Counted from the stretch's first letter, positions 1 through 8,849 are shown. The stretch is DNA of 64,000 bases from Solibacillus isronensis (GCF_023715405.1 NZ_JAMBOC010000001.1:558001-622000), one strand, 5' to 3'. The notes: generated by a model from the sequence alone, not told the origin. A program made the numbers and translations.

Positions 1-324
1 TGGGATATTCGACTTATGCGCAAAATGGCCGGTATGATGGCAGGCGGCTTATTTAACGTCATGCTGGACGGCAAAGGAAAAGTGGCGATTACAACCCATT
101 TTGAGCCATTAACATTAATCGTTAAGCCTGGTGAAACAGTATATACTGACCCAAATGCAACTGTTGCGTGGTCCGGTAATTTAAAGCCGGAGTTTGTAAC
201 GGATATTACGTTTAGAACACTTATTGGACGCGGCAGCAATGAATCGATCCAAATGGCTTTTTCCGGTGAAGGATTTGTCATCATTCAGCCATTTGAAGAA
301 GTTTATTTATCGTCGGAATCATAA
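1..324 (+). CDS. AIM24 family protein, 3' part (5' end outside window)
   Basis: The frame is open from base 1 and stops at 324, so this is the C-terminal 107 residues of a longer protein. The first visible residues are [13 protein letters not shown], followed by a glycine-rich beta segment with the pattern of AIM24 (DUF124/TIGR00266-like) proteins. Those are single-domain beta-rich proteins of unknown biochemical role. An internal ATG at 16 exists but has no ribosome binding site and lies inside the conserved stretch. The family call is from recall of the fold signature and is moderately sure. Confidence 0.7.
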   Translation, partial: WDIRLMRKMAGMMAGGLFNVMLDGKGKVAITTHFEPLTLIVKPGETVYTDPNATVAWSGNLKPEFVTDITFRTLIGRGSNESIQMAFSGEGFVIIQPFEEVYLSSES

Positions 325-354
325 TGGCTGCGGGATAAAGTAAGGAGAAAAAAG

Positions 355-1098
355 ATGTTTTTAAAATCAGTCAAACTTAAAAAAGAAGAAATAACGGACT
401 ATAGCGAATACCCGTTTTCGATTCCGTTTATTCGCCATATGGATGAATTGGATGTGGATGCAAGGGTCACGTTTTTTGTTGGAGAAAACGGTGCTGGCAA
501 ATCAACGTTGCTTGAAGCCATTGCAGATCAGATCGGCTTCAATCCGGCAGGGGGAAGCACGCAAAACTATAAGGCGTATGAAGTAGATCAATCCGAATCC
601 GCGCTTGGCGATTATGTGAAGCTCTCCTGGTGGCCAAAAGTAACGAACGGCTTTTTTCTGCGTGCCGAAACATTTTATCAGTTTGCGTCGCATTTGGATC
701 AGATCGATCAAAACGGCTATAAAGCATACGGAGGGAAATCACTTCACCATCAATCACACGGGGAATCCTTTTTCTCGTTGTTCCAGCACCGGTTCACAGG
801 GCAGGCAATCTATTTACTGGATGAGCCGGAAGCCGCATTATCTCCAACTAGACAGCTGGCGTTTTTAACATTGATGAATGATTTAGTGAAACAGGGCAAT
901 GTCCAATTCATTATCGCAACACATTCGCCAATTTTACTCGGATTCCCGGATGCGGTCATCTATCAATTTGATGAACATGGCATCGAGCAGGTGAAATATG
1001 AAGAAACTGAGCATTATCAGGTAACCTCGTATTTTTTGCAGCACCGTAAAAAAATGCTGCAGAAGCTGTTTGAAGAGGACGAGGATGAACTGGATTAG
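355..1098 (+). CDS. AAA/ABC-class ATPase, SMC/RecF-like
   Basis: A 247-residue nucleotide-binding protein. Walker A is GENGAGKS near residue 44, a degenerate signature SHGES lies near 135, Walker B is YLLDEPEAALSP near 156, and the H-loop is ATHSP near 190. The short insert between Walker A and the signature resembles stand-alone AAA ATPases of the AAA_15/AAA_21 type rather than transporters. No membrane partner is adjacent. The start follows AAGGAG at about 340-345. The next gene, a coiled-coil protein 53 bases on, may be a partner. Substrate unknown. Confidence 0.8.
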   Translation: MFLKSVKLKKEEITDYSEYPFSIPFIRHMDELDVDARVTFFVGENGAGKSTLLEAIADQIGFNPAGGSTQNYKAYEVDQSESALGDYVKLSWWPKVTNGFFLRAETFYQFASHLDQIDQNGYKAYGGKSLHHQSHGESFFSLFQHRFTGQAIYLLDEPEAALSPTRQLAFLTLMNDLVKQGNVQFIIATHSPILLGFPDAVIYQFDEHGIEQVKYEETEHYQVTSYFLQHRKKMLQKLFEEDEDELD

Positions 1099-1151
1099 CA
1101 ATCGATTGCGGGTGTCGATAACTACACGGAATTTATAAAGGAGTGAAGAAT

Positions 1152-2132
1152 ATGGGATGGCAGCAATTGCAACAGCAATCAGAACAGCATCACATTCAAC
1201 TTTTGGAAGCGGAAAAACTGAACAAGAAAATTGAAAGTCTTGACCAACAGATCCAGCATGCCCAACAGGATGTTAAGCAGCATGAACATGATCTGAAAAA
1301 AGCACGTCAACAATTGAATAAGCTCGAGGAATTTTCTTTTGTGAATCTATTCCGTGGCTGGTCAGGGAAAAAGGATGAGCTGATCGAGCAAAATATGGAC
1401 CAGGTAGCAGTTACAGAACTGAAGCTGGTTGAAGCGCAGTTAACGTTTAATGATTTACAGGAAGACCGGATTGGACTTGTTCAACAATTGAGCACGATAA
1501 ATGTTTCAACTATCCGTGAGCACCTGAAAAAAATAGAAAACGAAAAACAAGTGTGGCTTATGGCGAATGCACCTGCAGCAGCGAAGGAATTAACGGGGAT
1601 TACTGAACAGGAGCTTTTATGCAAACAGTTGAAAACCGAGATCCACGAAGCGATCGATGCGGGTAAACAGGCATTTAATAAATTAACAGATGCCGGCTCC
1701 AAATTGCAGGATGCCAAATCCTACTCAACATGGGATACATTTTTAGGTGGGGGTTTTATCGCAACGGCGTTAAAGCATGACAAACTGGAAGAAACGAACA
1801 GCTATTTGCATGAAGCGCAGATGGCTCTGCAACGTTTCCAAAATGAACTGCTCGATATTAAAGAGATGCGCCAAAATACACTGGAAGTTCATACAGACGG
1901 TTTTATCATGTTTACGGATTACTTTTTCGATAATATTTTCACCGATTGGTCAGTACATTCCAAAATTACAACTGCAATCGATCAAATTTCACGTGTACAG
2001 GATGATGTGGCGAATACACTTCGCGATTTGAAGCAAAAATTGAACATAACAATCGAAAAAGAACAGGCGCTGCAAGTAGAAAAACAACGCATTTTAAATG
2101 CCGATGATCAATCGTTGTTTTTTCAAAAATAG
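1152..2132 (+). CDS. coiled-coil protein of unknown function
   Basis: A 326-residue, Gln/Glu/Lys-rich protein with long heptad-like segments at about 10-60, 85-125 and 270-320. A glycine-containing stretch near residue 200 (FLGGGF) breaks the helices. No signal peptide or membrane span is visible. ATG 1152 is preferred over GTG 1143 because AAGGAGTG at 1138-1145 sits correctly for it. I do not recognise the family. It follows an SMC-like ATPase, so an ATPase/coiled-coil pair is possible but unproven. Confidence 0.75.
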   Translation: MGWQQLQQQSEQHHIQLLEAEKLNKKIESLDQQIQHAQQDVKQHEHDLKKARQQLNKLEEFSFVNLFRGWSGKKDELIEQNMDQVAVTELKLVEAQLTFNDLQEDRIGLVQQLSTINVSTIREHLKKIENEKQVWLMANAPAAAKELTGITEQELLCKQLKTEIHEAIDAGKQAFNKLTDAGSKLQDAKSYSTWDTFLGGGFIATALKHDKLEETNSYLHEAQMALQRFQNELLDIKEMRQNTLEVHTDGFIMFTDYFFDNIFTDWSVHSKITTAIDQISRVQDDVANTLRDLKQKLNITIEKEQALQVEKQRILNADDQSLFFQK

Positions 2133-2179
2133 AGGCGTACAATAAAGCGTAAACTAGTTATTTAAAGGAGTTATCGAAC

Positions 2180-3289
2180 ATGAACCGAGTAGTAGAAGAG
2201 TTTCTGGAATTAGTGCAAATTGATTCTGAAACAAAACATGAAGAAGTAATTGCACCCATTTTAGTGAAAAAATTAGAAGAAATGGGCTTTGATGTTTTTC
2301 AGGATGATGCACATACACGCAATGGTCACGGTGCAGGCAATATTATCGCAACATTAAAAGGCGATGAGCGGATCGAGCCAATTTATTTTACAGTACATAT
2401 GGATACAGTCGTGCCGGGCAAAGGCATTAAACCGGAAATCCGTGAGGACGGTTATATTTATTCTGACGGCACAACGATTCTTGGCGCGGATGATAAAGCA
2501 GGTATCGCAGCACTATTCGAAATGGCGCGTCGTCTAAAAGAAAAAGACAGCGCTCATGGTACAATCCAGTTCATCATTACAGCAGGTGAAGAAAGCGGTT
2601 TAGTCGGTGCTAAGGAACTTGATCCTTCAAACATCATCGCCAAATACGGTTTTGCGGTTGATAGTGACGGCAAAGTAGGCGGCATTGTAGTAGCAGCACC
2701 ATTCCAGGCAAAAGTATTTACGAAAATCATCGGTAAAACAGCACATGCAGGCGTTGCACCTGAAAAGGGTATTTCCGCAATTACCGTTGCAGCAAAAGCG
2801 GTTGCCCAAATGAAATTAGGCCGTCTCGATGAAGAAACAACAGCGAATATTGGGCGTTTTGAAGGCGGTCAAGCAACAAATATCGTATGTGATGAAGTAT
2901 CAATTCTTGCGGAAGCCCGTTCGATTGATGAAACAAAACTGAATGCCCAAACTGACCATATGAAAGAAACATTTGAACGTGTTGCACATGAAATGGGTGC
3001 ACGTGCTGAAGTTGAAGTGAAATTAATGTATCCAGGTTTCCGTGCGACAGAAGAAGATCAAGTTGTGAAAGTAGCTAAAGCAGCGGTTGAAGCAATCGGT
3101 CGTACACCACAGCTCGGTATTTCAGGCGGCGGTAGTGATGCAAATGTTATCGCTGGGTTCGGTATTCCTACTGTAAACTTATCGGTTGGCTATGAGGAAA
3201 TTCATACAACTAACGAAAGAATGCCGGTTGAAGAACTGGAAAAACTGGCTGATTTATTGGAAGAAATCGTTGTTCAAACAACGAAATAA
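2180..3289 (+). CDS. M20 family metallopeptidase (PepT/YqjE-like)
   Basis: A 369-residue di-zinc peptidase. The zinc and catalytic motifs are visible: HMDTVVPG near residue 75, GADDKAG near 111, GEESGLVG near 142 and VDSDG near 164. The dimerisation (lid) domain lies between about 180 and 290, and the closing histidine is in IHTTNE near 350. Length matches Bacillus YqjE-type tripeptidase-like proteins. It should remove amino acids from small peptides in the cytosol. Start ATG 2180 has AAAGGAG 9 bases upstream. The exact substrate cannot be read from sequence. Confidence 0.88.
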   Translation: MNRVVEEFLELVQIDSETKHEEVIAPILVKKLEEMGFDVFQDDAHTRNGHGAGNIIATLKGDERIEPIYFTVHMDTVVPGKGIKPEIREDGYIYSDGTTILGADDKAGIAALFEMARRLKEKDSAHGTIQFIITAGEESGLVGAKELDPSNIIAKYGFAVDSDGKVGGIVVAAPFQAKVFTKIIGKTAHAGVAPEKGISAITVAAKAVAQMKLGRLDEETTANIGRFEGGQATNIVCDEVSILAEARSIDETKLNAQTDHMKETFERVAHEMGARAEVEVKLMYPGFRATEEDQVVKVAKAAVEAIGRTPQLGISGGGSDANVIAGFGIPTVNLSVGYEEIHTTNERMPVEELEKLADLLEEIVVQTTK

Positions 3290-3300
3290 GAGGTATCAAT

Positions 3301-3783
3301 ATGAGCATTGAAAAAGCAGTCGTATTTTTATGCGGCACAGAACAATATGCAGTGCCGGTTGAGCTGGTTGTTTCGATTGAAAAGCTGGAGCGTGTAACTC
3401 CGATTCCTCATTTACCGAACTATTTGCTCGGCTTTACGAGAATTCGAGGGGAACTTACACCAATAATCGATTTTCAGACCATTTTATACAATCGCCCGAC
3501 AAATACACAAACAGCTAAAATCATTGTGTTGAAGACAGAGTTGATTAATTACGGGTTGGTCGTTGCCGATGCGAAAGAAATTATCGACTTTGAAGAAGGC
3601 GTTTTAAAACAGATGGGGCTTGTCAATTATGAAAAGACGAAATTTTTTACAGCGGTTGCCAATTTGGAAGACCGCATGATTTCTTGTATCGATCCGAATA
3701 TTCTCGTGCATTCATTAGACGGCATCCGTGAAATTATCGAATATTTACATGAAATGAAGCAGCAGGAAAATCAGACAAACTAA
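3301..3783 (+). CDS. CheW-like domain protein
   Basis: A 160-residue single-domain protein reading as a CheW fold. Its first strand is VVFLCGTEQYAVPVE, and it has the conserved RVTPIPHLPNYLLGFTRIRG turn (residues 30-50) and a PIID strand that in CheW contacts CheA and receptors. It starts 12 bases after the M20 peptidase stop and is probably co-transcribed. No other chemotaxis gene is nearby, so its signalling partner is elsewhere. A hairpin terminator follows directly. Confidence 0.85.
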   Translation: MSIEKAVVFLCGTEQYAVPVELVVSIEKLERVTPIPHLPNYLLGFTRIRGELTPIIDFQTILYNRPTNTQTAKIIVLKTELINYGLVVADAKEIIDFEEGVLKQMGLVNYEKTKFFTAVANLEDRMISCIDPNILVHSLDGIREIIEYLHEMKQQENQTN

Positions 3784-3784
3784 A

Positions 3785-3828
3785 AAACGGAGCTTATCAT
3801 CTGAACGTGATAGGCTCCATTTTTTCAA
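3785..3828. terminator. bidirectional rho-independent terminator
   Basis: The arms GGAGCTTATCA and TGATAGGCTCC enclose a short loop and are followed by ATTTTTTC; an A-run precedes them. It lies between the convergent cheW-like and DedA genes and can serve both strands. Confidence 0.85.
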
Positions 3829-4478
3829 TCGGCAGTAACCGCTTTCTTTTTTTTGAATTGTTTAACGTACGCATAACCTGTGAAGCTAAATACAAAGATG
3901 GAAATAATCGTAAGTGTCAGAACAAGATTCTCTTCAACCCAGGGAATATTTCCGAGTATAAAACCACCGCCAAGCCAGACAACTGTCCAAAGTACGGCCC
4001 CCATAAAGTTATAGCGTAAAAATGTCGCATACGAAAAGCCGGAATATCCGCTTATAAACGGTGTCATAGTCCGCATCAACGGCACAAACCGTGAAAACGT
4101 AATGGCAACCCGGTCATAGTTTTCCAGGAAGTTCAGAGCTTTTTCATTAGTTTCCTCTGATAAAAAACGCCTAAAGAGATTGCGCTTCGGCGGAATTTTC
4201 CGGATCGATTTTCCGATGAGGTAGTTGCTGCTGTCGGCAAGCGTTGTCGCAACGATGAAAATGATCAGCAATGTCAGAAAATCAAGCTTATCGATCGCTG
4301 CTAAAGTACCGCTTGTGAACACCGTACTATCCCCGGGTAAAAATGTTAAAATGACAAATGCAGTTTTCGTGAAAACAACCGCAAATAACAGAATATAAAT
4401 ATACAGTCCGAGCTCTTTTATGTAATAAAATATGACTTGGTCAATTTCCCGTAAAAACTGAATAATATCAAGTAGCAT
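3825..4478 (-). CDS. DedA family membrane protein
   Basis: A 217-residue polytopic membrane protein of the DedA/VTT (SNARE-associated) family. Visible hallmarks are the LPGDS motif near residue 49 and the SRFVPLMRTMTPFISG segment near 128, with several hydrophobic spans and a basic C-terminus. DedA proteins are linked to membrane-lipid scrambling and membrane homeostasis. ATG 4478 is preferred because GGGAGAA lies just upstream on the minus strand; an upstream in-frame TTG at 4496 lacks such support. Confidence 0.88.
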   Translation of the reverse strand: MLLDIIQFLREIDQVIFYYIKELGLYIYILLFAVVFTKTAFVILTFLPGDSTVFTSGTLAAIDKLDFLTLLIIFIVATTLADSSNYLIGKSIRKIPPKRNLFRRFLSEETNEKALNFLENYDRVAITFSRFVPLMRTMTPFISGYSGFSYATFLRYNFMGAVLWTVVWLGGGFILGNIPWVEENLVLTLTIISIFVFSFTGYAYVKQFKKKKAVTAD

Positions 4479-4583
4479 AAGTAGTTCTCCCATCAAGAGG
4501 ATGATTAAATTTAAGTATAGCGGATGTTGGCAAATTATTGTTATAAAAAGTGCTGAGTAATAAAACTAAAAGAGGTGATGGAT

Positions 4584-5084
4584 ATGAGTTTGACGAAACG
4601 CCCCAAAATTGAGATTCCTAAATCGAAATCCGAATGGCTGATGGATATTATCGGCTATATAGCGTTAGCGATTATGCTCGGTGTATTGTTCATGAACTGG
4701 CGCGAACTGCCAAATGAAGTACCTGCCCACTTTGACGGCAGCGGTAATGTCGACCGCTGGGGCTCTAAATGGGAGCTGTTAATTTTACCGGGCATCGGGA
4801 TTGCAATGCATTTCTTTTTAATAATTTTAGAAAAATTCCCTGAAACGCACAATTATCCGGCACGCATCAATGAATCAAATGCCGAGGTCTTTTACAGAAA
4901 TAGTCGCCAAACATTAAATTATATGCGTAACATTATAAATATATTATTCGCCTACATCGTGTACCGCACTATTGTGATTGCTTTAGAAGAAGCAACAACG
5001 ATCGGCTGGCCGTTTTTCGTCATATTGGCAGCGCTGTTTGGGGTATTGATTTGGAAGATGATTAAGATTTTTAGGATTAAGTAA
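4584..5084 (+). CDS. DUF1648 domain membrane protein
   Basis: A 166-residue protein with a hydrophobic span at about 20-40, then the VPAHFDGSGNVDRWGSK motif that defines DUF1648, then further spans at about 62-82, 110-130 and 138-158. These are small Bacillus membrane proteins of unknown role, often near stress or sporulation regulators. AGAGGTGATGG directly precedes ATG 4584; the upstream GTG 4575 would lie inside that binding site. Confidence 0.8.
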   Translation: MSLTKRPKIEIPKSKSEWLMDIIGYIALAIMLGVLFMNWRELPNEVPAHFDGSGNVDRWGSKWELLILPGIGIAMHFFLIILEKFPETHNYPARINESNAEVFYRNSRQTLNYMRNIINILFAYIVYRTIVIALEEATTIGWPFFVILAALFGVLIWKMIKIFRIK

Positions 5085-5086
5085 AG

Positions 5087-5335
5087 TAGAAAGTTTTGAG
5101 GGGAATGTGGATCGCGGCGTAGGAAAAGTAGAAGATTTCGGGGCAAAAGTGGAGCACCCCGATCGAAAAGGAGAATCTTTTACGAAGAAAGTAGAACTTC
5201 GATTAATATTAGAACATGGCGTGCTGAAAGTAGAACGTTTCTTGAGAAAAGTAGAATACCCCGGTCGAAAAGTAGAACGCAGCATGAGAAAAAGTAGAAT
5301 CTTCAAAAGAAAAGCAAATTCCTCATCGTAAACCG
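5087..5335. repeat. degenerate short tandem repeat (AAAAGTAGAA-type units)
   Basis: About 250 bases carry at least ten copies of a degenerate unit around AAAGTAGAA or AAAGTGGAG, spaced 12-33 bases. Open frames on both strands across it (KVE-rich on plus, STF-rich on minus) are products of the repeat and have no convincing start. I treat it as non-coding repeat DNA. Confidence 0.6.
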
Positions 5336-5336
5336 G

Positions 5337-5364
5337 AAGCATCTCATAAAGGAGATGCTTTTTT
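5337..5364 (+). terminator. rho-independent terminator
   Basis: GCATCTC at 5339-5345 and GAGATGC at 5352-5358 form a stem followed by a run of six T. Confidence 0.8.
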
Positions 5365-5438
5365 CAGTTTAAAACTTTCAAATTAAATTACATATTTTTA
5401 ATTTTCATTCGTCTATATAAGTAAGAGAGGTGATGGAC

Positions 5439-5933
5439 ATGGATTTTGATGAGCTTTATGAGCAGGAGTTCCGCAAGACTTATCAGTACATACGTTACAT
5501 GGTATCGAACGCACAAGTCGCAGAAGATTTAACACAGGATACGTTTGTGCGAATTTATAAAACGGACTTGACCAAAGTGACCAATTTCCAGACGTATACG
5601 AGGCAAGTCGCTCGGAATCTCGTTTATGACTTTTATCGGAAGAAAGCATTAATTAAGTGGCTTCCGTTTACAAATGCCCCGGAGCAGCAGGATTTTCACC
5701 ACGTTCCGCATGAATGGCTTATCCAGGAAGAAGACCGAAAACGATTATACGACGCACTGCAAAAGTTAAAACCAGTGCAACGCGAAGTCATCATATACCG
5801 TAAAATCGAGGAGCTTTCGATTCAGGAAACGTGTGACATTATGGGACTAACCCCGGTGAAGGTAGCAAATACACAGCGGAGTGCGATGCAGGCATTGCAG
5901 AAAATTTTAGGAGGTGAAATCGATGAAGCTTGA
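5439..5933 (+). CDS. ECF-type RNA polymerase sigma factor
   Basis: A 164-residue sigma-70 family protein. Region 2 is near residues 10-75 with AEDLTQDTFVRIY; region 4 is near 105-155, including PVQREVIIYRKIEELS and a helix-turn-helix. Length is typical of ECF sigmas. ATG 5439 follows GAGAGGTGATG. It overlaps the next gene, its likely anti-sigma factor, by 11 bases, the usual arrangement for translational coupling. CGTCTA at 5410-5415 resembles an ECF -10 element, so autoregulation is possible. Confidence 0.9.
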   Translation: MDFDELYEQEFRKTYQYIRYMVSNAQVAEDLTQDTFVRIYKTDLTKVTNFQTYTRQVARNLVYDFYRKKALIKWLPFTNAPEQQDFHHVPHEWLIQEEDRKRLYDALQKLKPVQREVIIYRKIEELSIQETCDIMGLTPVKVANTQRSAMQALQKILGGEIDEA

Positions 5934-6798
5934 TGATCGCTTAAAACAGTTAAATGAACTCCCTCAAAATGAAGCATTAAAAAAATCCATTTATCAGAAC
6001 ATTTATAAAAAGCCTGTCAGAAAACGCAATACACTGAAAACATTCCGTGAAATAGGCGTAATGGCTACGATTTGTTTCATTGGTCTGTTTTTGCTGTTCA
6101 CCTCGGACAATCTTAAAAATCAGGCAGCATCAGGTGAGATTGCCAAAATTACGTCCTATGAAAACAACGGAGAAAAGGGGTTTAGGGGCAGAACGTCGAC
6201 ACTTTTCATTGGGGTTGAAAATGTGACGACTGCTGAAATGGTCACCTTATTCGAAAATATTTCTGAGCTTCCTGCTGTTATGGCTCCTCCAAAGAGCGAC
6301 GTGCATTATGACATTATTGTGTTGTATAAAAACGGCGAACAGAGAAAATTCGAATTGGCATGGAACTATTTGTATGACGTGAAGAATGATGCGTATTATC
6401 CCGGATATGAACAATATCCGTCCGCTATTTTATCTGACTTGGAAAATTCGCATGATCGATTACAATTTCCACCAATATTTATCGGTCTGGGCATTTTAGT
6501 GATGATCATGTTGACCTCCAGCTATTATAGTCGCCGCCAAATTGAACAGCCGAAAAAAATCCGCGGATTAGGAATTGTTATAACAATTTATATGATCGTT
6601 GTGGCGAGTATAGGGTCGTACTATTTCATGATCGGACCGCTTTATAAGCCATTGCTTCTACTTTTATTGTTTGGATATGGATTTAGCATTTGGTGGCTGA
6701 TTAAAAAAGAAGTTACAAACTTGAACATATTGAAGGTGGAAAAGTACAAAATCCTATTTATTGTGCTATGGTTCCTAATTTGGATAGTTATGGCGTAA
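5923..6798 (+). CDS. membrane-bound probable anti-sigma factor
   Basis: A 291-residue protein with a charged cytosolic N-terminus of about 40 residues, a membrane span at about 47-63, an extracytoplasmic part, and further hydrophobic spans at about 187-205, 222-240, 245-262 and 275-290. No zinc-binding HxxxCxxC is seen. ATG 5923 has GGAGGTG upstream and overlaps the sigma gene, the main reason for the anti-sigma call. The membrane-rich C-terminus is unusual for a classical anti-sigma factor. Confidence 0.65.
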   Translation: MKLDDRLKQLNELPQNEALKKSIYQNIYKKPVRKRNTLKTFREIGVMATICFIGLFLLFTSDNLKNQAASGEIAKITSYENNGEKGFRGRTSTLFIGVENVTTAEMVTLFENISELPAVMAPPKSDVHYDIIVLYKNGEQRKFELAWNYLYDVKNDAYYPGYEQYPSAILSDLENSHDRLQFPPIFIGLGILVMIMLTSSYYSRRQIEQPKKIRGLGIVITIYMIVVASIGSYYFMIGPLYKPLLLLLLFGYGFSIWWLIKKEVTNLNILKVEKYKILFIVLWFLIWIVMA

Positions 6799-6817
6799 CA
6801 ATAAAAATGAACATACA

Positions 6818-6850
6818 AGGCCCTTCATAAAGGAGCGGCCATTTTTTTTT
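6818..6850 (+). terminator. rho-independent terminator
   Basis: The GGCC..CTT and AAG..GGCC arms at 6819-6840 are followed by nine T. It ends the sigma/anti-sigma operon. Confidence 0.7.
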
Positions 6851-6878
6851 GCATATCAAAATCTTAAAGGAAATTACT

Positions 6879-6904
6879 TGAAACTTTTTGTCTGAAAATT
6901 CGTA
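6879..6904 (+). promoter_or_regulatory. ECF-type promoter, TGAAAC-N16-CGTA
   Basis: TGAAAC at 6879-6884 and CGTA at 6901-6904 are exactly 16 bases apart, matching the sigma-W/ECF41-class consensus known from Bacillus. It lies 34 bases before the M23 peptidase start. Confidence 0.75.
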
Positions 6905-6937
6905 TAAATTAAGGAGCAAAAAAGAGGAGGCATTTGA

Positions 6938-7807
6938 ATGATTAATCAATTTAAAGAACAGTTCGGTCGGTATTTTTTAAACGGTGAATTTGAGGAAATC
7001 TACGGGAAAACAGCTAAATCGTTTCAGAATCTTGTATCGTTTGAACAATTTCGCGAGCTTTCTTTAAACTATAATTCAGGTGTGAGCAGTTATACTTGTA
7101 TCGTGGCCAATACATTTCAGGGGCTTGAACAGTATATATGGGTTGATGAAACTTATTCGAAAGCTGTTGTCATCGCGTTTGACGAGCAGGGTATTATCCA
7201 AGCAATCTATTTAAAACCGTTTGAAACGTTTCCGAGCAGTGATCAAGTATGGACCAAAAGTACATACAGCATGCCGATTAATGACGAGTGGTATGTTTTT
7301 TGGGGCGGCACGAACGAATTTATAAACTATCACTATCCGTATGAACAGCAGCGCTATGCATATGATTTAGTCCAAATGGTTAATAACGAAACCTATAAAA
7401 ACTCGACACTGCAAAATGAAAATTACTATGCGTTTGGAACTGAAGTCGTGGCACCGGCTGACGGTGTCGTGGTCGAGGTAATTGATGGAATTAAGGACAA
7501 TATTCCGGGCGAAATGGATGAAGAAAATGCAGCAGGAAACTATTGCATCATTGCACATGAGCACAATGAATACAGTATGATTGCCCATTTCAAGAAGGAT
7601 TCGATTTGTGTGAAAACAGGGGATAACGTGAAGGCAGGTCAACTGCTCGGCTTATGCGGAAATTCCGGCAATTCATCAGAAGCACATATCCATTTTCAAG
7701 TAATGGATCAACAGGATTTCCTGAAGGCCAAATCACTGCGGATAAAGTTTCATGGCGGCGAAGAACCAATTCAGGGCGATATTGTAGTACCGAGTGGGGG
7801 AAAATAA
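6938..7807 (+). CDS. M23 family metallopeptidase, no signal peptide
   Basis: A 289-residue protein. An N-terminal NTF2/DUF3887-like part (about 1-95) precedes an M23 LytM-type domain (about 140-270). In that domain the zinc ligands are expected in YAYDLV near 145 and in HIHF near 246. The turn APADGVVVEV is typical of the family. There is no signal peptide or membrane span, odd for a cell-wall hydrolase; it could be exported another way or act inside. Start ATG 6938 follows AGAGGAGG. The ECF-type promoter upstream suggests envelope-stress control. Confidence 0.82.
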   Translation: MINQFKEQFGRYFLNGEFEEIYGKTAKSFQNLVSFEQFRELSLNYNSGVSSYTCIVANTFQGLEQYIWVDETYSKAVVIAFDEQGIIQAIYLKPFETFPSSDQVWTKSTYSMPINDEWYVFWGGTNEFINYHYPYEQQRYAYDLVQMVNNETYKNSTLQNENYYAFGTEVVAPADGVVVEVIDGIKDNIPGEMDEENAAGNYCIIAHEHNEYSMIAHFKKDSICVKTGDNVKAGQLLGLCGNSGNSSEAHIHFQVMDQQDFLKAKSLRIKFHGGEEPIQGDIVVPSGGK

Positions 7808-7948
7808 AGAGTCTGATACGTTAGGAAAGATTGAGAACTCAGCTACGGCGGGTGAACTGCTGTTATTGATTCCCCGAATTATTGGGCAGTTTTTTAAGTA
7901 AAAGTGAACCTAGAAATGTCTTAAATTGGAGAGAAAGGGGCGAACTTT

Positions 7949-8497
7949 ATGAAACTTGGATTAAAAAAGGATGAAGTGATCCTCGTTCCGTATGAAGCTA
8001 GTTGGAAGAGAGAATTTGCTGAGACGAAAGAAAAAATACTAAAGCATACGAGTTTACAGCCTTATCAAATAGAACATATCGGCAGCACATCAATTGAAGG
8101 TATTGCGGCCAAGCCGGTTATCGATCTTGTCATTGGCATTGAAAATCTTGACTCGCCGGATAAAGAGCTATTTAAAGGTCTCAGGGAGGCAGGTTTTTAC
8201 CGCCTGCAAGTGGAAAGGCCAAATGAAATTATTTGTGCGAAATTTACAGATGCTACGTTTGAAATGAAAACACATTTTATTCACATCGTACAGTTCAACG
8301 AGAAAAAATGGCATCAAATGCGTTTTTTTAGAGATTATTTGAATGCCCATATTGAAGCGAAAAAAGAATATGAGGAGTTAAAAGAAGCTTTTTTCAATAC
8401 AGGTTTACATGGGATTAACGAATATACGCAATATAAAGAGCAATTTGTGCAGTCGATTTTTCGAAAGTTACCAGAATACCGATGGGATACCATATAA
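7949..8497 (+). CDS. GrpB family protein (UPF0157)
   Basis: A 182-residue protein with the GrpB/UPF0157 nucleotidyltransferase-like signature: VPYEASWKREF near the start, then IEHIGSTSIEGIAAKPVIDL near residue 45. The GSTS and DL pair fit the nucleotide-binding and metal-binding positions of that fold. Cellular role unknown. ATG 7949 follows GGAGAGAAAGGGG. It stands alone. Confidence 0.85.
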   Translation: MKLGLKKDEVILVPYEASWKREFAETKEKILKHTSLQPYQIEHIGSTSIEGIAAKPVIDLVIGIENLDSPDKELFKGLREAGFYRLQVERPNEIICAKFTDATFEMKTHFIHIVQFNEKKWHQMRFFRDYLNAHIEAKKEYEELKEAFFNTGLHGINEYTQYKEQFVQSIFRKLPEYRWDTI

Positions 8498-8774
8498 AAG
8501 AATACGCATTCTCCCAATGGGCCGCATGAAATAATCCAGTATTTTTTCCATAATAATTTTACTGTTTAATAGGAAGTTGCGAAATTAATTTGAAATTAAT
8601 TTCTGCAAAGAGGGGAATTTTGGGAGGACAATGTATTTTACCGTAGCTAATTTCTGTCCCTTGTGAAGTTTTTTTGCTAGTATAATGATAAGGAAATGGT
8701 TAAAGAACATTCGTAATTGACGGAACAATTCGGCACTTTTACCGACAGCGGGGGAAAATAAATCCTTATTTTTT
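8498..8774. other. non-coding gap between GrpB and YceG-like genes
   Basis: AT-rich stretch with no supported gene. TATAAT at 8681-8686 has only a weak TTGTGA box 14 bases upstream, so I do not call a promoter there. An open frame on the minus strand lacks a ribosome binding site. Confidence 0.4.
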
Positions 8775-8801
8775 GAAACCTTTTTATCCTTTTGTCCGTA
8801 C
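8775..8801 (+). promoter_or_regulatory. ECF-type promoter, TGAAAC-N17-CGTA
   Basis: TGAAAC at 8775-8780 and CGTA at 8798-8801 are 17 bases apart, close to the extracytoplasmic-function sigma consensus. It lies 48 bases before the YceG-like start, fitting the known ECF control of Bacillus yceC-H stress genes. Confidence 0.7.
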
Positions 8802-8849
8802 ATGTAAGTAAGGAAAATGTAGAGAGATAGAAACTGGAGTGATCAATTT

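Noticed and set aside
5107-5331. KVE-rich open frame on the plus strand, and an STF-rich frame on the minus strand
   Set aside because: Both arise from the AAAGTAGAA tandem repeat, overlap each other and lack a proper ribosome binding site.
8585-8803. 72-codon open frame on the minus strand upstream of yceG
   Set aside because: It overlaps the ECF-type promoter, has no ribosome binding site and no coding pattern.
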